Under the pieces are notes generated by a model. It saw only the letters and a list, made by a program, of their open reading frames with translations, was not told the origin of the DNA and made no database searches. Below, one piece after another: positions 54,667 through 63,322 of a stretch of DNA of 64,000 nucleotides (its first letter is position 1; every line of letters begins with the position of its first letter). Made by a program: the position numbers and the translations under genes. This DNA comes from Haloferula rosea. GTDB lineage: Bacteria > Verrucomicrobiota > Verrucomicrobiia > Verrucomicrobiales > Akkermansiaceae. The stretch spans positions 124,001 to 188,000 of the forward strand of contig NZ_JAENII010000010.1 in NCBI RefSeq assembly GCF_016595525.1. Direction: 5' to 3'.

Positions 54667-56220
54667 ATGGAATTACTTCGCTTCCAGCCCCCGCTGCTCG
54701 TTCTCGCCCTTCTGAGCGTGATTTCCATCGGTGCCGCCGAGCCCGTGTCTCCCCGGACCTCCATGATCGTGACCTACGAGGAATTTGGTGCCAAAGGAGA
54801 TGGCCGGACCGATGACTTCGAAGCACTCGCCAAGGCCCATTCCCATGCCAATGAACAAGGCTCGTCGGTAAGAGCGCGCGACGGAGCCACCTACTACATC
54901 GGCGGGGCAAAACGGACGATCCAGATTCAAACCGACACGGACTTCGGCGAAGCCCGGTTCCTGATCGATGATACGAAACTCGAGAACCACAGTGCCCCCG
55001 TCTTTCGTGTCTGCACACGGTTGAAACCAACCAGTCTCACATCGCTCGAATCCCTCTCCAAAGGCCAGTCCGCCATTGCCCAGGAACTCCCGGGGCCCGG
55101 TCTCGTGCACGTGACAGATACCGGCACCCGCCGATTCATCCGACGTGGAAAGAACCGGAACAATGGCAGTCCGCAAAACGAGGTGTTCCTTGTCGACAAG
55201 GCTGGCAAGGTGGATCCGCGGACCCCCATCATCTGGGACTACCCGAACGTGACCCACGCAGAGTTCCTGCCCATCGACGACGACCGCTTGACCCTCCGCG
55301 GAGGAACCTTCACGACCATCGCCAGCACAAGGAAGACCACCTCCTACTACGATCGGGGTATCTTGATCGAACGTTCGAATGTCTTGATCGATGGCCTGAC
55401 CCACCTCGTGAAGGGCGAGGGCGAGACCGGACCACCCTATTCGGGCTTCATCCGGATCTCCCGATGCTCAGATGTGGTCCTTAAGGAGGTCGTTTTGACA
55501 GCAAGGAAGTTTTACTCCAAGGCCAGCGCCGCAGGAGGCCGGGTGAGCATGGGCACCTACGACATCAACATCAATCGCTCAGCCAACGTGGCCTTGATCA
55601 ACTGCACCCAGAGCAACGACATCATGGATCGCAGCCGCTGGGGCATCATGGGATCGAACTTCTGCAAGAACCTGATCCTGGAGGGATGCAGTCTCTCACG
55701 ATTCGACGCCCATCAGGGAGTCACCCATGGAGCCATCCGCAACTCCACCATCGGTTACATGGGCATCAAGTTGACCGGAGGAGGCACGTTCGAGGTGGAG
55801 AACTCCACGGTGAACAGCCGGCACTTCATCAGCCTGCGTCCGGACTACGGCAGCACCTGGGATGGGGATCTCGTGATCAGGAACTGCAGCTTCAATCCTC
55901 CTCCGGGAAAATACACCCCCACCGTCCTCGATGGTCAGAATGATGGACAACACGATTTCGGTTATCCCTGTCACCTCCCTCGCGAGATCCTGATCGACGG
56001 ACTGGACATCCGGGATTCCGACCAGGCAACGCATGGCAGATCCCCGGCCATCTTCGCGAACTTCAATGCCAAACTGACCCATGAGGGCCATGATGCCCCC
56101 CACGCTCCAACCATCACCCGCGAAGTGAAGTATCGCGGGGTGTCCACTGCCAGTGGGAAACCGCTGCGCGTCAGCGACAATCCCTTCATGTTCCGGAACG
56201 TCCGGATCACGGCGGAGTAG
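54667..56220 (+). CDS. secreted pectate-lyase-like beta-helix protein
   Basis: A 517-residue protein; the ATG at 54667 provides a signal peptide (LLVLALLSVISIGAAEP). The mature N-terminus YEEFGAKGDGRTDDFEALAKAH is the conserved start of Pectate_lyase_3-type glycoside-active beta-helices. Strand ladders follow: YDININRSANVALINCTQSNDIM, KNLILEGCSLSRFDAHQGV, NSTIGYMGIKLTGGGTFEVENSTVNS and GDLVIRNCSF. No catalytic residue can be named by eye. I expect an extracellular polysaccharide-active or phage-tailspike-like fold. It follows the amidohydrolase pair divergently, with no evident operon. Confidence 0.88.
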   Translation: MELLRFQPPLLVLALLSVISIGAAEPVSPRTSMIVTYEEFGAKGDGRTDDFEALAKAHSHANEQGSSVRARDGATYYIGGAKRTIQIQTDTDFGEARFLIDDTKLENHSAPVFRVCTRLKPTSLTSLESLSKGQSAIAQELPGPGLVHVTDTGTRRFIRRGKNRNNGSPQNEVFLVDKAGKVDPRTPIIWDYPNVTHAEFLPIDDDRLTLRGGTFTTIASTRKTTSYYDRGILIERSNVLIDGLTHLVKGEGETGPPYSGFIRISRCSDVVLKEVVLTARKFYSKASAAGGRVSMGTYDININRSANVALINCTQSNDIMDRSRWGIMGSNFCKNLILEGCSLSRFDAHQGVTHGAIRNSTIGYMGIKLTGGGTFEVENSTVNSRHFISLRPDYGSTWDGDLVIRNCSFNPPPGKYTPTVLDGQNDGQHDFGYPCHLPREILIDGLDIRDSDQATHGRSPAIFANFNAKLTHEGHDAPHAPTITREVKYRGVSTASGKPLRVSDNPFMFRNVRITAE

Positions 56221-56292
56221 GCATCACGCCCACGGAACCACCGCATCACCCACCACCGAATCCGCGCCACATGGCGAATGACAGCCGAGCCA

Positions 56293-57180
56293 TCAACCAA
56301 CATCGGCAAAGCCATTCACCAGGTCGTCCACCAGGAGATTCGGAAAGCGCCGACTCGGCGTGATGGCGAAGAATCGTTCGCGGATGTCATCGAAACGGTG
56401 ATGGATTTTCAAGGAACCCCGTTCCAGTTCCCCGGTCACCACCACGGGAGGGACAAGGGCCAGACCCGCACCCTCCCTCGCCAATAGCCGCAACATCGCC
56501 ATGTCGTCCACCTCAGCGGCGATCACCGGGCGAATCCCAGCCCTCTCCATCACCAGGTCGAAGGCCCCTCTAACCGCGCTATCCGCAGTGGGAAGCAAAA
56601 GCGGTTCGCGGCCCAGATCCCCGGGAAAGCGAAAGACTTTCCGACCTCGCCACTTGCGACCAACCAGCGCCACCACCTGTTCTTCCAACAAATGGCTGTG
56701 CCACGGCTTTTCAGCATCCTTTCTCACCGCCTGATTCGACAGCACGACGTCGAGGGTGTGTGCCCTCAGCTGACGAAGCAGATCAGCCTGACTCCCCGAG
56801 CGGAGCACCAACTCGACGTCGTCACGCCCAATGAACGGCTGCAAGGCCTTCAACTGGAAGTTCCTCGACAAGGTCGCGACCGAACCCACCCGCAAAATGC
56901 GCCGTCGGCTTGAGGGCTGATGACTCAAGGTCGCCAGCATCTCATCACCCGCACGAAAAATGGACTCCGCGTAGTCCAGGGCAATCCGACCGGCCTCCGT
57001 CAGGACCAGTGACTTCTTTTCACGAAGAAAGAGGGCCTGGCCGAGACTCTCTTCCAGTTGGCGCAACTGGACGCTGATCGAGGATTGCGAAACACCGAGA
57101 CGATTCGCGGCGCCAGTCAGAGTCCCGTCGTTCGCAATCGCCCGGAAATACCTCAAATGGTGGAAATTCAGAAATGCCAT
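56293..57180 (-). CDS. LysR-family transcriptional regulator
   Basis: A 295-residue LysR-type regulator starting at 57180. The helix-turn-helix is at residues 4-60: NFHHLRYFRAIANDGTLTGAANRLGVSQSSISVQLRQLEESLGQALFLREKKSLVLTEAG. The C-terminal effector domain has two periplasmic-binding-like lobes. The opening HHLRYFRAIANDGTLTGAA resembles NhaR and CbbR/CmpR-type regulators. It is divergent from the sbtA-like gene by 116 bases, the classic layout for a LysR regulator and its target. It probably senses a metabolite linked to inorganic carbon or sodium status; that is inference. Confidence 0.93.
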   Translation of the reverse strand: MAFLNFHHLRYFRAIANDGTLTGAANRLGVSQSSISVQLRQLEESLGQALFLREKKSLVLTEAGRIALDYAESIFRAGDEMLATLSHQPSSRRRILRVGSVATLSRNFQLKALQPFIGRDDVELVLRSGSQADLLRQLRAHTLDVVLSNQAVRKDAEKPWHSHLLEEQVVALVGRKWRGRKVFRFPGDLGREPLLLPTADSAVRGAFDLVMERAGIRPVIAAEVDDMAMLRLLAREGAGLALVPPVVVTGELERGSLKIHHRFDDIRERFFAITPSRRFPNLLVDDLVNGFADVG

Positions 57181-57296
57181 CGTTCGCTTTTTCAGAACAA
57201 TATTCCCCAAAAGACATAATGGAAAGAACAACCGCGACTGTGATGGTCTATGTGTCGCAGCGGAGATGGCTGCGTCATCCACAATCGCACCACATC
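57181..57296. promoter_or_regulatory. shared LysR/SbtA divergent promoter region
   Basis: The 116 bases between the divergent LysR and sbtA-like genes should hold the LysR binding site. AATATT lies at 57201-57206 in an AT-rich stretch (TTCAGAACAATATTCC). I cannot assign a definite T-N11-A box. Confidence 0.45.
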
Positions 57297-58259
57297 ATGG
57301 AAGCACTCACCACCGTCCTCAATCCAGGCGTCCTCTTCTTCATCCTCGGTTTCGTGGCAGTCCTGCTGAAGTCGAACCTCTCCATCCCCGAGCCGGTAGT
57401 CCGTTTCCTCAGCCTCTATCTGATGCTGTCGATCGGCTTCAAGGGCGGCATCAGCCTCTACCACTCGACCCTGTCCGGTGACGGCATCGTCATCATCGGC
57501 ATCATCATTGGAATGAGTGCCCTCGTGCCATTCTACTCCTACTTGCTACTGAAACGACCTCTGGGAGTGGCCGACGCAGCCGCCATTGGTGCGACCTACG
57601 GTTCCAACAGTACCCTGACCTACATCACGGCCGCAGGCTTCCTGACATCCATCGGTCAAACCTACGAAGGCTACATGACCGTTGCCCTGGTCGTGATGGA
57701 GACTCCAGCAATCATCATTTCCGTGATCATGGCCCAATGCGCCATGAAGACGAAAGCAACCAAGTCCACTTCGATGGTGATCCGCGAATCCCTCACGGAC
57801 GGAACCCTGATCGTCCTCGTCGGAAGCATGGGCATCGGCTATGTGCTGACCGCCCTGGGAACTGAAGCTTCACCACTGGCGGCATTCATCGAGGGCGACA
57901 TGTTCACCGGCATGCTGGTGTTCTTCCTGCTCTACATGGGAACCGTTGTGGGCCGGAAGGTTCGTGAGCTCGATCACTTCCCGCCACTACTCCTCGCTTT
58001 CGCGATCGCAGCACCGGTAGTCAACGGCCTGATCGCCATCGGACTTTGCATGATCTTCGGATTCGAGCACGGTGATGCGCTGTTGCTCACCATACTCTGT
58101 GCATCGGCCTCCTACATCGTGGCACCGGCCATCCTCAAGGACACCCTCCCGGAGGCCAACCCGGCGAAGTTTCTGACCATGAGCATGGGAATCACGTTCC
58201 CCCTGAACATCGTGATCGGAATCCCGGTCTACTGGTGGATGATCGAGCGTTTGGTGTAG
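57297..58259 (+). CDS. SbtA-type sodium-dependent bicarbonate transporter family permease
   Basis: A 320-residue membrane protein starting at ATG 57297, chosen because it precedes the first helix directly. It has about ten membrane helices in two inverted halves. Family marks are FKGGISL in helix 2, the GATYGSNSTLTYITA segment and the matching LCASASYIVAPA of the second half, as in SbtA (DUF897). SbtA takes up HCO3- with Na+ in cyanobacteria; homologues in heterotrophs may supply carboxylases or regulate pH. No sbtB (PII-like) gene is adjacent, and no RuBisCO is in the window. Divergent LysR gene is the probable regulator. Confidence 0.92.
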   Translation: MEALTTVLNPGVLFFILGFVAVLLKSNLSIPEPVVRFLSLYLMLSIGFKGGISLYHSTLSGDGIVIIGIIIGMSALVPFYSYLLLKRPLGVADAAAIGATYGSNSTLTYITAAGFLTSIGQTYEGYMTVALVVMETPAIIISVIMAQCAMKTKATKSTSMVIRESLTDGTLIVLVGSMGIGYVLTALGTEASPLAAFIEGDMFTGMLVFFLLYMGTVVGRKVRELDHFPPLLLAFAIAAPVVNGLIAIGLCMIFGFEHGDALLLTILCASASYIVAPAILKDTLPEANPAKFLTMSMGITFPLNIVIGIPVYWWMIERLV

Positions 58260-58290
58260 CCCCAGATGGAGATGCCTAGGCAATCAAGCA

Positions 58291-58480
58291 TCAACGAGAG
58301 TCTTCTTTCAACGGATAGGCCACCTTGATGGTTGCATCCTCGAAGGGATTCACAGTCCAGGCACCGGCGATCCCATCCGACCGACCGGTTGCTGGTCGGG
58401 CTCCCAGCCGCCTCGACTCCGAAGGTCACCGAGGTCCAGCCCCAGCCATCCAGCGCATCAACCTCCGACGAGTTGATCAT
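58291..58480 (-). pseudogene. possible frameshifted C-terminal remnant
   Basis: Just beyond the glycosidase-like stop (58458), the minus strand stays codon-like in two successive frames. Overlapping the gene's end, one frame reads SEVDALDGWGWTSVTFGVEA from an ATG at 58480, with high GC at third positions. Another then reads GAWTVNPFEDATIKVAYPL up to a TGA at 58293-58291. Joined by a frameshift, they would give a sensible C-terminal extension. This may be a decayed domain, a sequencing indel or chance in a GC-rich genome. I do not recognise the sequence. Confidence 0.3.
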
Positions 58481-60044
58481 CGACCTGCTCAGGGTCCCGC
58501 AGGCGATGGATCTTCAGATCATCCACGTTGAGCGATGCCGTATCCAGATAGACTCCTGCCAACCCCGCTCGGTAGGTCTGATCCGCGAGCGAAAGGACGA
58601 TTCGCCCGTTGATCGAAAGTTCGAGATACGAACCATACGCAAGCAAGGAAACCGTGGCCTCGCTCCTTCCTGCCGTGTACCAGAACCCGCTCTGCAGGGT
58701 ATCGAACTGCATCACATGTTCTCCCGTCTGATTCGGAGCGGTTCCCCAGGTACGAAGCTGGGCCACCCCCTTCAGTAGGTCCAGCGACAGGTAGTAGCCG
58801 TCGTGGCTATCGGGGTCGACCCGCAGGACGAGGCCACACTTCCCCTTCCCCTGCATCCTGATTGTCCCGGTAAGCCAGAAGCTCTTCAACTCCTGCTGGA
58901 AGACGAAAACCTGGAATCCATCCGGGCTCGAAACCTCCCAGCGCTCGTCCAAAGCCCGGCAGTGACCCTCTGGACCGCCATCCTTCAATGCATCGACACA
59001 CCTCGTATCGATCGCTTCCTCGGTCCAGTTCTGAAACTCCTCGAAGGTCTTCAGATAGAGCAGACCATCATCATCCCGACTCAGTCGCTTGGGTGGCGGC
59101 ATGATGTTGTCCGCCGTCCGGTCCTGCCGATTCATCGCGAAGAACCCCCAGAGGAGCCATCCCTTGTCATCGCGGCACAGCCGACCCGCGTAGTTGCCCT
59201 GCGGCATCAACACGTTGTCGTGATAGCTACGCCACGGACCGGAGATCTGATCGGCGTGCCAATACCGGATCTTCGCATCCTCCCGGATGCTCCCGATCAT
59301 GTAGAACCGACCACCCAGCTCGAACACTCCCGGTACCTCCACATCATCATACAACTGCGGATGATGAAGGGCGGGATACGACTTGAACTGGTTCGGTGAA
59401 ACCTCCTTCGCCAGGCCCACACATCCGCGGCGAACCACGGGCCCGTCCTTCACCCGGGCCGCCATGATCAGCCACCCCTGCCCATCCAGCGTGCCGAAGA
59501 ACGGATCGCGGAAGCTCACCCACCGGCGTCCCTCCTCGAGTGAGGACTCGTAGTGTTCCGCAGAAGGTTCGATCGGAAAACAACTGGATTCATCGTAAAG
59601 GGAGTGAATCGAATCAGCGCGTTGAGGCTCACAGGCTTTCCTCGCCTCCTTGATCAAATCCGGATCGTTGATTCCCCGTTCATCCTGCCACCAAACCGGT
59701 GCCTTCTCCCAGGTGTAGAGATCATCACTGGTGGCGAGCCCGAGACGCTGGATGTTTCCCCGTTCCTTACGCGACAGCCCGGTGTAGAACATCCGCCACT
59801 TGCCGGCCCCGGCCGGATCCGGCGAGACATGCATCGTCCAGAGCATCAAGTCGTCCCAACTGCCCGGGGGCCCGATGAACAGCGCGTTCTTCACCCGTCT
59901 CCAGTGAATCCCGTCGGTGCTTACCGCGTGGGCAATGAAATCATGGTTGGGCAAAACGAGATGAAACAGGTGATAGACCCCCTCATGGTAGAGGACATCC
60001 ACATCTCCGATGGCCTTCCGGCTTCCATCCGTCTCGGTGAACAC
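58458..60044 (-). CDS. clan-J (GH32/GH43-like) glycosidase-like protein
   Basis: A 528-residue protein starting with GTG at 60044; a stop codon lies a few codons upstream, so no signal peptide is possible and it is probably cytoplasmic. The five-bladed propeller begins GDVDVLYHEGVYHLFHL, where the Asp is the likely nucleophile. The middle motif WVSFRDPFFG matches RDP of the GH32 family, and DDVEVPGVFELGGRFY supplies a candidate acid/base Glu. The C-terminal 150 residues form a beta-sandwich (GLVLRVDPDSHDGYYLSLDL). This fits invertase/levanase-type or related glycosidases; the substrate, probably an oligosaccharide, is not clear. Divergent from a small secreted protein gene. Confidence 0.87.
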   Translation of the reverse strand: MFTETDGSRKAIGDVDVLYHEGVYHLFHLVLPNHDFIAHAVSTDGIHWRRVKNALFIGPPGSWDDLMLWTMHVSPDPAGAGKWRMFYTGLSRKERGNIQRLGLATSDDLYTWEKAPVWWQDERGINDPDLIKEARKACEPQRADSIHSLYDESSCFPIEPSAEHYESSLEEGRRWVSFRDPFFGTLDGQGWLIMAARVKDGPVVRRGCVGLAKEVSPNQFKSYPALHHPQLYDDVEVPGVFELGGRFYMIGSIREDAKIRYWHADQISGPWRSYHDNVLMPQGNYAGRLCRDDKGWLLWGFFAMNRQDRTADNIMPPPKRLSRDDDGLLYLKTFEEFQNWTEEAIDTRCVDALKDGGPEGHCRALDERWEVSSPDGFQVFVFQQELKSFWLTGTIRMQGKGKCGLVLRVDPDSHDGYYLSLDLLKGVAQLRTWGTAPNQTGEHVMQFDTLQSGFWYTAGRSEATVSLLAYGSYLELSINGRIVLSLADQTYRAGLAGVYLDTASLNVDDLKIHRLRDPEQVDDQLVGG

Positions 60045-60205
60045 TCCACGAATTCATCGCAGACCCGGACAAAGTGCAACCTCCATTCAAACTGTCGGGA
60101 ATCCGCCCATCCCCGAAGTTACCCGCAATGGCCCGGCATGGAAGACCATGCACCCGATCCAGGATTCCGACTGACAATGGGGTCCCGGACTGCTAGCCAA
60201 CCCGG

Positions 60206-60628
60206 ATGATACTCCGAGTCATCCTCCTCCTTTCCTTGGCCTCACTTGTCCTTCATTCACACTCCGCGGAAACCCCGAAGCCGGGCTCCCCGGATCGAAA
60301 GGCCATTCTCGATGCCCTGCGCGTCCCTGTGCAGAAGGAAATCGGATTCCCCGTCATCTTCCGGGTCAGCCACCTCAAGGTGAAAGACAACTGGGCCTTC
60401 CTCAAAGGGCAACCGCGCACCAAGGACGACAAACCGATCGACTACTCGAAAACGCCGCTCGACGAGGAGGCCCGGACCGCGGATGAGCTCCTCGTCGCCG
60501 TCCTCAAGAAGACCGACGGACGCTGGCGTGTCGTCGAGCACGCCATCTTCACAACCGATGTCTGGTGGCATGGCATTCACGAGCGTCTGGGAGCACCTGC
60601 CGAAATCTTCGACTACAGCGATTCCTAG
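60206..60628 (+). CDS. small secreted protein of unknown function
   Basis: A 140-residue protein with a signal peptide (MILRVILLLSLASLVLHSHSA). The mature part contains RKAILDALRVPVQKEIGFPVIFRVSHLKVKDNWAFLKGQP and later LLVAVLKKTDGRWRVVEHAIFTTDVWW. The pattern, a helix followed by strands and a WRVVEHA strand, resembles NTF2-like/SnoaL-type cone folds with lost catalysis. No named family. The gene is divergent from the glycosidase-like gene. Confidence 0.75.
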   Translation: MILRVILLLSLASLVLHSHSAETPKPGSPDRKAILDALRVPVQKEIGFPVIFRVSHLKVKDNWAFLKGQPRTKDDKPIDYSKTPLDEEARTADELLVAVLKKTDGRWRVVEHAIFTTDVWWHGIHERLGAPAEIFDYSDS

Positions 60629-60715
60629 GACTCACCAAACGGCACTGCCTCCCCCATCGAAAACTACCGACAGGGAGGATGGGCGCCTCGGTTGCCGTCA
60701 AACTACCTCGACGGA

Positions 60716-61915
60716 TCAACCGCGTCGAATGGTCGACCCCTTGAAAAATACCGAGATCCGGTAAACCCGCTTCTCGCGTGTCTCGATCTTCCCGGTCTCA
60801 AGCTCGAAGCGCTCGGGAATCTCCTGTCGGTGGATATCCACATTCGCCCGGAATCCGCGTTCGGAAAAGATGTCGATCAGGATCGCCAGAGCGACCGGCT
60901 TCGCAAAGAGCGTGTCCTCCGTGTTGATCGAGACCCGGCCACTGACCGCATAGCGGGCAATGATCGGCATCATCTTGTTCTGAATGAAGTCGACCACCCG
61001 CTTCATGATCTCCGGGTTTTCGACCTGATAGCCATCGAGGCGCTTCACCAACTCCTGTCGGGCTCGCTTGATGAGATCCTCAGCCAGAGGAATCGTCCGC
61101 AGTGAATCATAGGTCCGCGGATCGAGCTCCAGTGAACTCTGATAGTCGAGCTCGCCAATGATGTTCTTCTGAACGACTTCGATCGGCGCCTGCGCGTTGA
61201 TGAAGTGGTAGTGGAAAATCTGCTTCAGCGAGACGAGCGCATCGTAGGTCATCTCCTTGAAGACCCGGTAGCGGTTCCGGGCAAGGGCGGGATCAAAGTC
61301 GGTCTTCCTCTCCTCCCACAGTTCGCCGATGCCGGACTCCTTGACCTCCGCATTGTGGGCCAGCGTCTCACGGCCACGCTTCAATTGCCGCTCGATGCTC
61401 TCCGCCTCGTCGACGAACAGCACCATGATGTGGAAGGTCGGCTGACGGAAGCGATGCGCCATCGGCGTTTTGGAGAACTCGCGCCGCAGGGAGATCATCT
61501 GATCATAAAACATCTTCAGGCACTCCACCTGCACCTTCGTCCGCGGGAAACCGTCGAGCACCGTACCATCCCGGATGTTGGACTGGAGCAGACGCAGCAG
61601 AAGCAACCGCAACACCTCCTCGTCACCAACCATTCCTCCCTCTTCCTTGATCTTGCGCGCCTCCGGAGAATTCAGCAGATCACTGATGACGATCGGCTCC
61701 GCCGAAATACCCCGCACCTTGCGGATGAAGTCGGTGTTCGTCCCCTTGCCCGATCCCGGCGCACCACCCAAGAGAATCAACTCTTTGGGAAACTGCAGGT
61801 TTTCTCGACCGAATTCGTTCTCCAGGCCTTTCCACACCCGGTTGAAAATCAGCTGGGCGTCCTTGATCTCAAGATCCTGGGGTGGGCCCGACGCAGTCTG
61901 TTCTTCAGAAGTCAT
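60716..61915 (-). CDS. adenylate kinase-like protein with long C-terminal extension
   Basis: A 399-residue protein; the ATG at 61915 is chosen because longer starts run into low-complexity sequence. The P-loop is LGGAPGSGKGT near residue 52, and VLDGFPRTKVQVE carries the DGFPRT motif of adenylate kinases. The core then includes FVDEAESIERQLKRGRETL in place of the usual VxxR lid. About 170 residues follow the kinase core, ending TREKRVYRISVFFKGSTIRRG. The exact substrate is unclear: it may be a nucleoside-monophosphate kinase with a partner-binding tail. It sits 197 bases after the mscS gene on the same strand. Confidence 0.85.
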   Translation of the reverse strand: MTSEEQTASGPPQDLEIKDAQLIFNRVWKGLENEFGRENLQFPKELILLGGAPGSGKGTNTDFIRKVRGISAEPIVISDLLNSPEARKIKEEGGMVGDEEVLRLLLLRLLQSNIRDGTVLDGFPRTKVQVECLKMFYDQMISLRREFSKTPMAHRFRQPTFHIMVLFVDEAESIERQLKRGRETLAHNAEVKESGIGELWEERKTDFDPALARNRYRVFKEMTYDALVSLKQIFHYHFINAQAPIEVVQKNIIGELDYQSSLELDPRTYDSLRTIPLAEDLIKRARQELVKRLDGYQVENPEIMKRVVDFIQNKMMPIIARYAVSGRVSINTEDTLFAKPVALAILIDIFSERGFRANVDIHRQEIPERFELETGKIETREKRVYRISVFFKGSTIRRG

Positions 61916-62066
61916 CTGGCGGAACCCCACACCAACCGAAGCAGATCGTCCAGCCCAGCCCACAGCTTTCTGCACCACACGAATCGGGGCTCCGGACGTA
62001 CCCGCCCTCCACCGCCCCCGTGACCCACTGCACCTCGCTTCATCGGCCGCCCCCCACTTCACCCCC

Positions 62067-62093
62067 CCCGGCCGAGGTGAGAGAGAGGCCGGG
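62067..62093 (-). terminator. hairpin downstream of the MscS gene
   Basis: CCCGGCC (62067-62073) and GGCCGGG (62087-62093) are perfect complements around a 13-base purine-rich loop, 20 bases after the mscS stop on the minus strand. No T run is present. Confidence 0.4.
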
Positions 62094-62112
62094 AAACCGG
62101 TAAGCCGCTGGA

Positions 62113-63045
62113 TCACCCTCCGCTCGAGCCGGACGGGGCCTGCTCGAGATGACCTGCATTCTCGATCTTGAGTGGTTCGGGAAATGTCAGCGTCCGGTAA
62201 GGGAACGGGATTTCGATACCCGCATCATCCAGGGCACGCTTCACAGCCGTCACAATCTCGCTGCGTGCCTCCCTCTGCCCCATCGGCGAGGAGTCGGCCC
62301 AACAAAGAATATCGATGTCGATCGAGCTCGCACCGAAGGCAGCAACCAGCACCTTCCGATCGCGTTCCTTGTCGACCAGCGCACAGCTTTCGACCGCCTT
62401 ACGGATCACTCCCAGCGATTCCTCGACGTCTTCGCCATAGGCCACCCCCGTCGTCACTTCGATACGGCGGAGATCACGACTGGTCAGCACGTTGACAGGG
62501 TTTCCGATGAGGAAGGCATTCGGCACCACAATGAGTTCCCCGTTCGTCTGGCGGATGGTGGTGAGACGCAGGTGCGTATCCACCACCTTCCCCTTCACCT
62601 CTCCACACTCGATGAAGTCACCCGGTTCGAAGGGAAACTTCCACAGCAACAAAATCCCGGCAAAGAAGTTCTGGAAGATGTCCTTGAACGCGAGGCCGAT
62701 GGCCACCGACGCCAACCCCGCCGCACCCAGCGCCTTCGATGGCGTCAGACCTGGGAACAGAATCATCGCGGCGATCATCGTCCCGATCAACCACACAGCC
62801 ACCTTTCCAAGGGTGACAAGCAGCTCTTCCAGCGACTTCCTCATGTTCCCCCGGTTCGTGAGTTTGCAGAAGAATTTCTGATAGATGAATGCGACGAGCC
62901 AAGTGACTGCGAGAATCGCGGCTCCGGCAGCAAGATTGGGAAGATGCGCGATGGCATCCTTCAGGATACCGCTCAGGGAGTTCGTCAGGATCGTGCTTGG
63001 ACTCTTCTCCAACACCTGGGCTTCTGCGAGTAACGGAAAATCCAT
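62113..63045 (-). CDS. MscS-family mechanosensitive channel
   Basis: A 310-residue small-conductance channel. The ATG at 63045 is chosen because it precedes the first likely helix region. Helices are visible at about residues 25-60 and 70-100. The pore-lining TM3 and beta domain are GAAGLASVAIGLAFKDIFQNFFAGILLLWKFPFEPGDFIECGEVKGKVVDTHLRLTTIRQTNGELIVVPN, the classic glycine- and alanine-rich TM3 followed by the DFIE/GEV segment. It should release ions on osmotic downshock. It is smaller than the MscS protein at 42.4 kb and lacks the periplasmic domain. Same strand as the kinase-like gene downstream. Confidence 0.95.
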   Translation of the reverse strand: MDFPLLAEAQVLEKSPSTILTNSLSGILKDAIAHLPNLAAGAAILAVTWLVAFIYQKFFCKLTNRGNMRKSLEELLVTLGKVAVWLIGTMIAAMILFPGLTPSKALGAAGLASVAIGLAFKDIFQNFFAGILLLWKFPFEPGDFIECGEVKGKVVDTHLRLTTIRQTNGELIVVPNAFLIGNPVNVLTSRDLRRIEVTTGVAYGEDVEESLGVIRKAVESCALVDKERDRKVLVAAFGASSIDIDILCWADSSPMGQREARSEIVTAVKRALDDAGIEIPFPYRTLTFPEPLKIENAGHLEQAPSGSSGG

Positions 63046-63322
63046 ACCGACCTTCCTCGCTCGAGGCGTACCAACCGAAAAAACCGGGGTTTCCACAATG
63101 GAAACCGCAGGAGCCGGGCGGCATCATGCAGCATCCCCACCTTCAAGATTGCAAAATGAATGGTCCTGAAACGGTCGACGCGTGTCTTCCGGGAGACATC
63201 TCAAGAGCTGTTGGGCCTTCGGTCGGAGACCAAGCGCATGGGGTCGGCCGCCCTGAACGAAACAACCCCTGGGGAACCCCCAGAGGTCGTTTGAAAGCAT
63301 TGCCCCCCTGATCCCGCCCGAT
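63046..63322. other. intergenic region with terminator hairpin
   Basis: The 277 bases between two minus-strand genes contain no supported gene. The lower part should hold the mscS promoter, and the upper part holds the terminator of the PEP-CTERM-type gene at 63260-63292. Confidence 0.4.
63260..63292 (-). terminator. hairpin after the PEP-CTERM-type gene
   Basis: A long stem starts 30 bases after the stop: AAAC/GTTT, ACC/GGT and CTGGGG/CCCCAG pair around an AAC loop with two mismatches (15 positions, 13 paired). On the minus strand it is followed by TTCGTT, a weak T-rich tail. It likely ends transcription of the beta-strand-repeat gene. Confidence 0.6.
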
